Assembly (NCBI GenBank): GCA_022425465.1
Contig: JAKMFK010000159.1
Span: 1-8,267 of the forward strand
Direction of reading: 5' to 3'
DNA: 8,267 nucleotides
Source: Bacteroidia bacterium
Lineage (GTDB): Bacteria > Bacteroidota > Bacteroidia > NS11-12g > UBA9320
This document shows positions 7,040 through 8,267 of this stretch, one piece after another. Made by a program: the position numbers and the translations under genes. The notes under the pieces are model-generated. The model worked only from the letters and a program-made list of their open reading frames with translations, was not told where the DNA came from and did no database searches. Numbering within the stretch: the stretch's first letter is position 1; each line of letters starts with the position of its first letter.

Positions 7040-7731
7040 ACGCCAAAAGTTAAACGCCTATCATTCACTTTTCGGTATGATAGACTTCTCATTATTTGCT
7101 TGAATTCATCTTCTTCTGGAAATGCAGCAACTGATTGGGGAAGATAGGTATATGCAGCAGAATCTCCTGAAAACAACTTTCCCCATAGTGGAAGAAGTGT
7201 CTTATTATAGAGATTAAAAAGGAGTCCAAATAAACCTGTAGGTTTGGAAAACTCCAAGATCATCACTACTCCACCACGTTTAAGAACACGGTTAATCTCT
7301 GCCAACCCCTGATTCAAATTTTCAAAGTTTCGAACACCAAAAGCAACAATTACAGCATCAAACTGATTGTCTTCAAATCTCAACTGTTCACTATCGCCCT
7401 GTTCTAATCGAACATTGGTTATTCCTCGATCAGCTATTTTTTTTCGACCAATATCGAGCATTCCCTCGGATATGTCTACTCCTATCACCTCATCGGGTTT
7501 TAGGGGTAATGTCGCCAATGCAAAATCTGCTGTCCCCGTAGCCACATCCAATATGGTTTTTGGCTTATGTTTAGCTAACATCTTTATGGCTTTTTTTCGC
7601 CAACCTACATCAATACCCAACGATAAAAAACGATTCAAAAAATCGTATTTGTGAGCAATGTTGTCAAACATTTGTTGAACTTGCTCTTTTTTAGAGCTAT
7701 CAGTTTGGTATGGTTTTACTTTAGTACCCAT
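7012..7731 (-). CDS. ubiE: UbiE/MenG demethylmenaquinone methyltransferase
   Basis: A class I SAM-dependent methyltransferase of 239 residues, probably performing the last step of menaquinone synthesis, C-methylation of demethylmenaquinone; Bacteroidota use menaquinone, so the MenG role is favoured over ubiquinone synthesis. Seen motifs are MFDNIAHKYDFLNRFLSLGID (21-41, in two halves typical of the family), LDVATGTADF (61-70, SAM motif I), GVDISEGML (84-92, acidic ribose contact), FDAVIVAFGVRNFENL (124-139), ILEFSKP (158-164) and YTYLPQSVAAFP (194-205). It starts at an ATG 13 nt after a TAAATTTG promoter-like box and appears to be the first gene of the eight-gene train. It overlaps the start of porT by 28 nt. 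Confidence 0.96.
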   Translation of the reverse strand: MGTKVKPYQTDSSKKEQVQQMFDNIAHKYDFLNRFLSLGIDVGWRKKAIKMLAKHKPKTILDVATGTADFALATLPLKPDEVIGVDISEGMLDIGRKKIADRGITNVRLEQGDSEQLRFEDNQFDAVIVAFGVRNFENLNQGLAEINRVLKRGGVVMILEFSKPTGLFGLLFNLYNKTLLPLWGKLFSGDSAAYTYLPQSVAAFPEEDEFKQIMRSLSYRKVNDRRLTFGVCSIYTGIK

Positions 7732-7744
7732 TTCAAAAGTTGTG

Positions 7745-7752
7745 CAAATTTA
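7745..7752 (-). promoter_or_regulatory. Probable -7 promoter element for the ubiE operon
   Basis: On the minus strand the sequence reads TAAATTTG, an exact match to the Bacteroidota sigma-ABfr -7 consensus TAnnTTTG, ending 13 nt before the ubiE ATG, which implies a very short leader. I see no convincing TTTG/TTG -33 element at the expected distance upstream, so the call rests on the -7 box and its position at the head of the gene train. Confidence 0.5.
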
Positions 7753-7839
7753 GGTTGAATATTGTGATTTTTATTCACTCCGATTTTAATCATGGAGGTC
7801 TATCACAGATTATAACAAACCACTATCCACTTTGTGTTC

Positions 7840-7847
7840 TATCTTCG
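7840..7847 (+). promoter_or_regulatory. Possible -7 promoter element for engB
   Basis: TATCTTCG matches the Bacteroidota TAnnTTTG -7 consensus with one mismatch and lies only 4 nt before the proposed GTG start of engB. If real, transcription would begin at or next to the start codon, giving a leaderless or nearly leaderless mRNA. No clear -33 element is seen, and one mismatch in an AT-rich region keeps confidence low. Confidence 0.35.
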
Positions 7848-7851
7848 CATC

Positions 7852-8267
7852 GTGAATTTTGCCAAAGCCCAATTTTTGAGAAGCTATAGTCGAGTAGAAC
7901 AAATCACGGACAACAAGAATCCTGAATTTGCTTTTATTGGACGAAGCAACGTGGGTAAAAGCTCGTTAATCAATGCTTTAACCAGCAAAAAAGACATGGC
8001 CAAAACCAGTGCCAAACCGGGCAAAACACAACTAGTCAATTTTTTTGATGTGGAGAACACCCTCAATCTAGTCGATTTGCCGGGATATGGTTACGCCAAG
8101 GTGAGTAAACAAAAACGTGAGGTTTTTGAGGAGTTAATCACCGAATACCTCTTAAAAAGTGACAACTTGTTCATTGTTTTCACCCTCATAGATGCGGCAA
8201 TTCCTCCCCAACGAATCGACCTAGAATTTATGGCTTGGTGTGGTGAACACCGTGTGCCTGTTGGAGT
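7852..8267 (+). CDS. engB: Ribosome-biogenesis GTPase EngB (YihA/YsxC), 5' part
   Basis: A TRAFAC-class GTPase involved in 50S ribosomal subunit assembly (and linked to division in some species), cut by the right window edge after 138 codons. Visible motifs are G1 GRSNVGKSS (residues 30-38), the G2 region KPGKTQLVNFF with Thr59, G3 DLPGYGYAKV (75-84), and IPPQRIDLEFMAW further on; G4 (TKxD) and G5 lie beyond the edge. In the family a DSRxPPQ-like segment is usual; here it reads DAAIPPQ, with Ala in place of Arg. The start is taken as GTG at 7852 because VNFAKAQFLRS matches the family N-terminus and no ATG occurs between the in-frame stop at 7813 and the G1 motif; a second GTG at 7834 is possible but would add six unusual residues. 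It is transcribed away from ubiE. Confidence 0.95.
   Translation, partial: MNFAKAQFLRSYSRVEQITDNKNPEFAFIGRSNVGKSSLINALTSKKDMAKTSAKPGKTQLVNFFDVENTLNLVDLPGYGYAKVSKQKREVFEELITEYLLKSDNLFIVFTLIDAAIPPQRIDLEFMAWCGEHRVPVG

Larger units (their letters stand above)
7732..7851. other. Divergent intergenic region ubiE / engB
   Basis: These 120 bases are the only real non-coding space in the window and must hold both promoters of the divergent transcripts. Besides the two -7-like boxes they contain a loose dyad, TGTGAT (7763-7768) and ATCACA (7802-7807), with inner CTCC/GGAG segments (7778-7781 and 7794-7797). There is no recognisable RNA gene. Confidence 0.6.

Noticed and set aside
7367..7654. 95-codon plus-strand frame antisense to ubiE
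   Set aside because: It mirrors the SAM-binding region of the UbiE gene. The Ser/Pro/Ile-rich product resembles no family.
7763..7807. CRP/FNR-type operator read from TGTGAT...ATCACA
   Set aside because: Canonical sites have half-sites about 6 nt apart, while these are 33 nt apart, so a standard CRP-family site is not supported.
7792..7815. Seven-codon ATG frame in the ubiE/engB intergenic region
   Set aside because: GGAGG lies inside the frame and not before it, and the product would be seven residues with no leader-peptide logic such as repeated codons or attenuator hairpins.
7884..8066. 60-codon minus-strand frame opposite engB
   Set aside because: It is antisense to the conserved GTPase motifs of EngB. 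Its hydrophobic look comes from reading the opposite strand.

Overview
The window is a compact, AT-rich stretch of a Bacteroidota chromosome, probably from a lineage with type IX secretion and gliding machinery. The evidence is a gldE-gldD pair, a PorT/SprT-type protein directly behind a UbiE-type menaquinone methyltransferase, genes without clear Shine-Dalgarno sequences, and a TAnnTTTG-type -7 promoter element. I cannot narrow it below phylum level with confidence. Every gene belongs to a recognisable family. There is no mobile element, CRISPR array, tRNA or rRNA gene, and no gene-free stretch longer than about 120 bases.

Layout. On the plus strand, positions 1-1312 hold the 3' part of gldE (CBS/CorC-type protein) and the complete gldD (lipoprotein), overlapping by 14 nt. 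They run tail to tail, with 6 bp between, into a long minus-strand gene train that fills 7731 down to 1319. In transcription order this is ubiE/menG, porT, tgt, a small four-helix-bundle protein gene, lptF/lptG-type permease, truB, ribF and an M23 peptidase with a C-terminal LysM domain. The eight genes overlap or touch at every junction except one 20-bp gap, so they probably form one operon. A 120-bp divergent intergenic region (7732-7851) separates it from the 5' part of engB (YihA/YsxC GTPase) on the plus strand, which runs off the right edge.

Themes. The train mixes envelope biogenesis (PorT, LptF/G permease, M23 peptidase) with tRNA modification (Tgt, TruB) and cofactor or quinone synthesis (RibF, UbiE). 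GldE/GldD and PorT belong to the gliding/T9SS apparatus. I found no plausible wholly new system. The points most worth a second look are the four-helix-bundle (23S-IVS-like) gene between tgt and lptG, a Tgt that has lost its three zinc-binding cysteines, two exported proteins whose start codons lie well inside the preceding gene, and the probable leaderless GTG start of engB.
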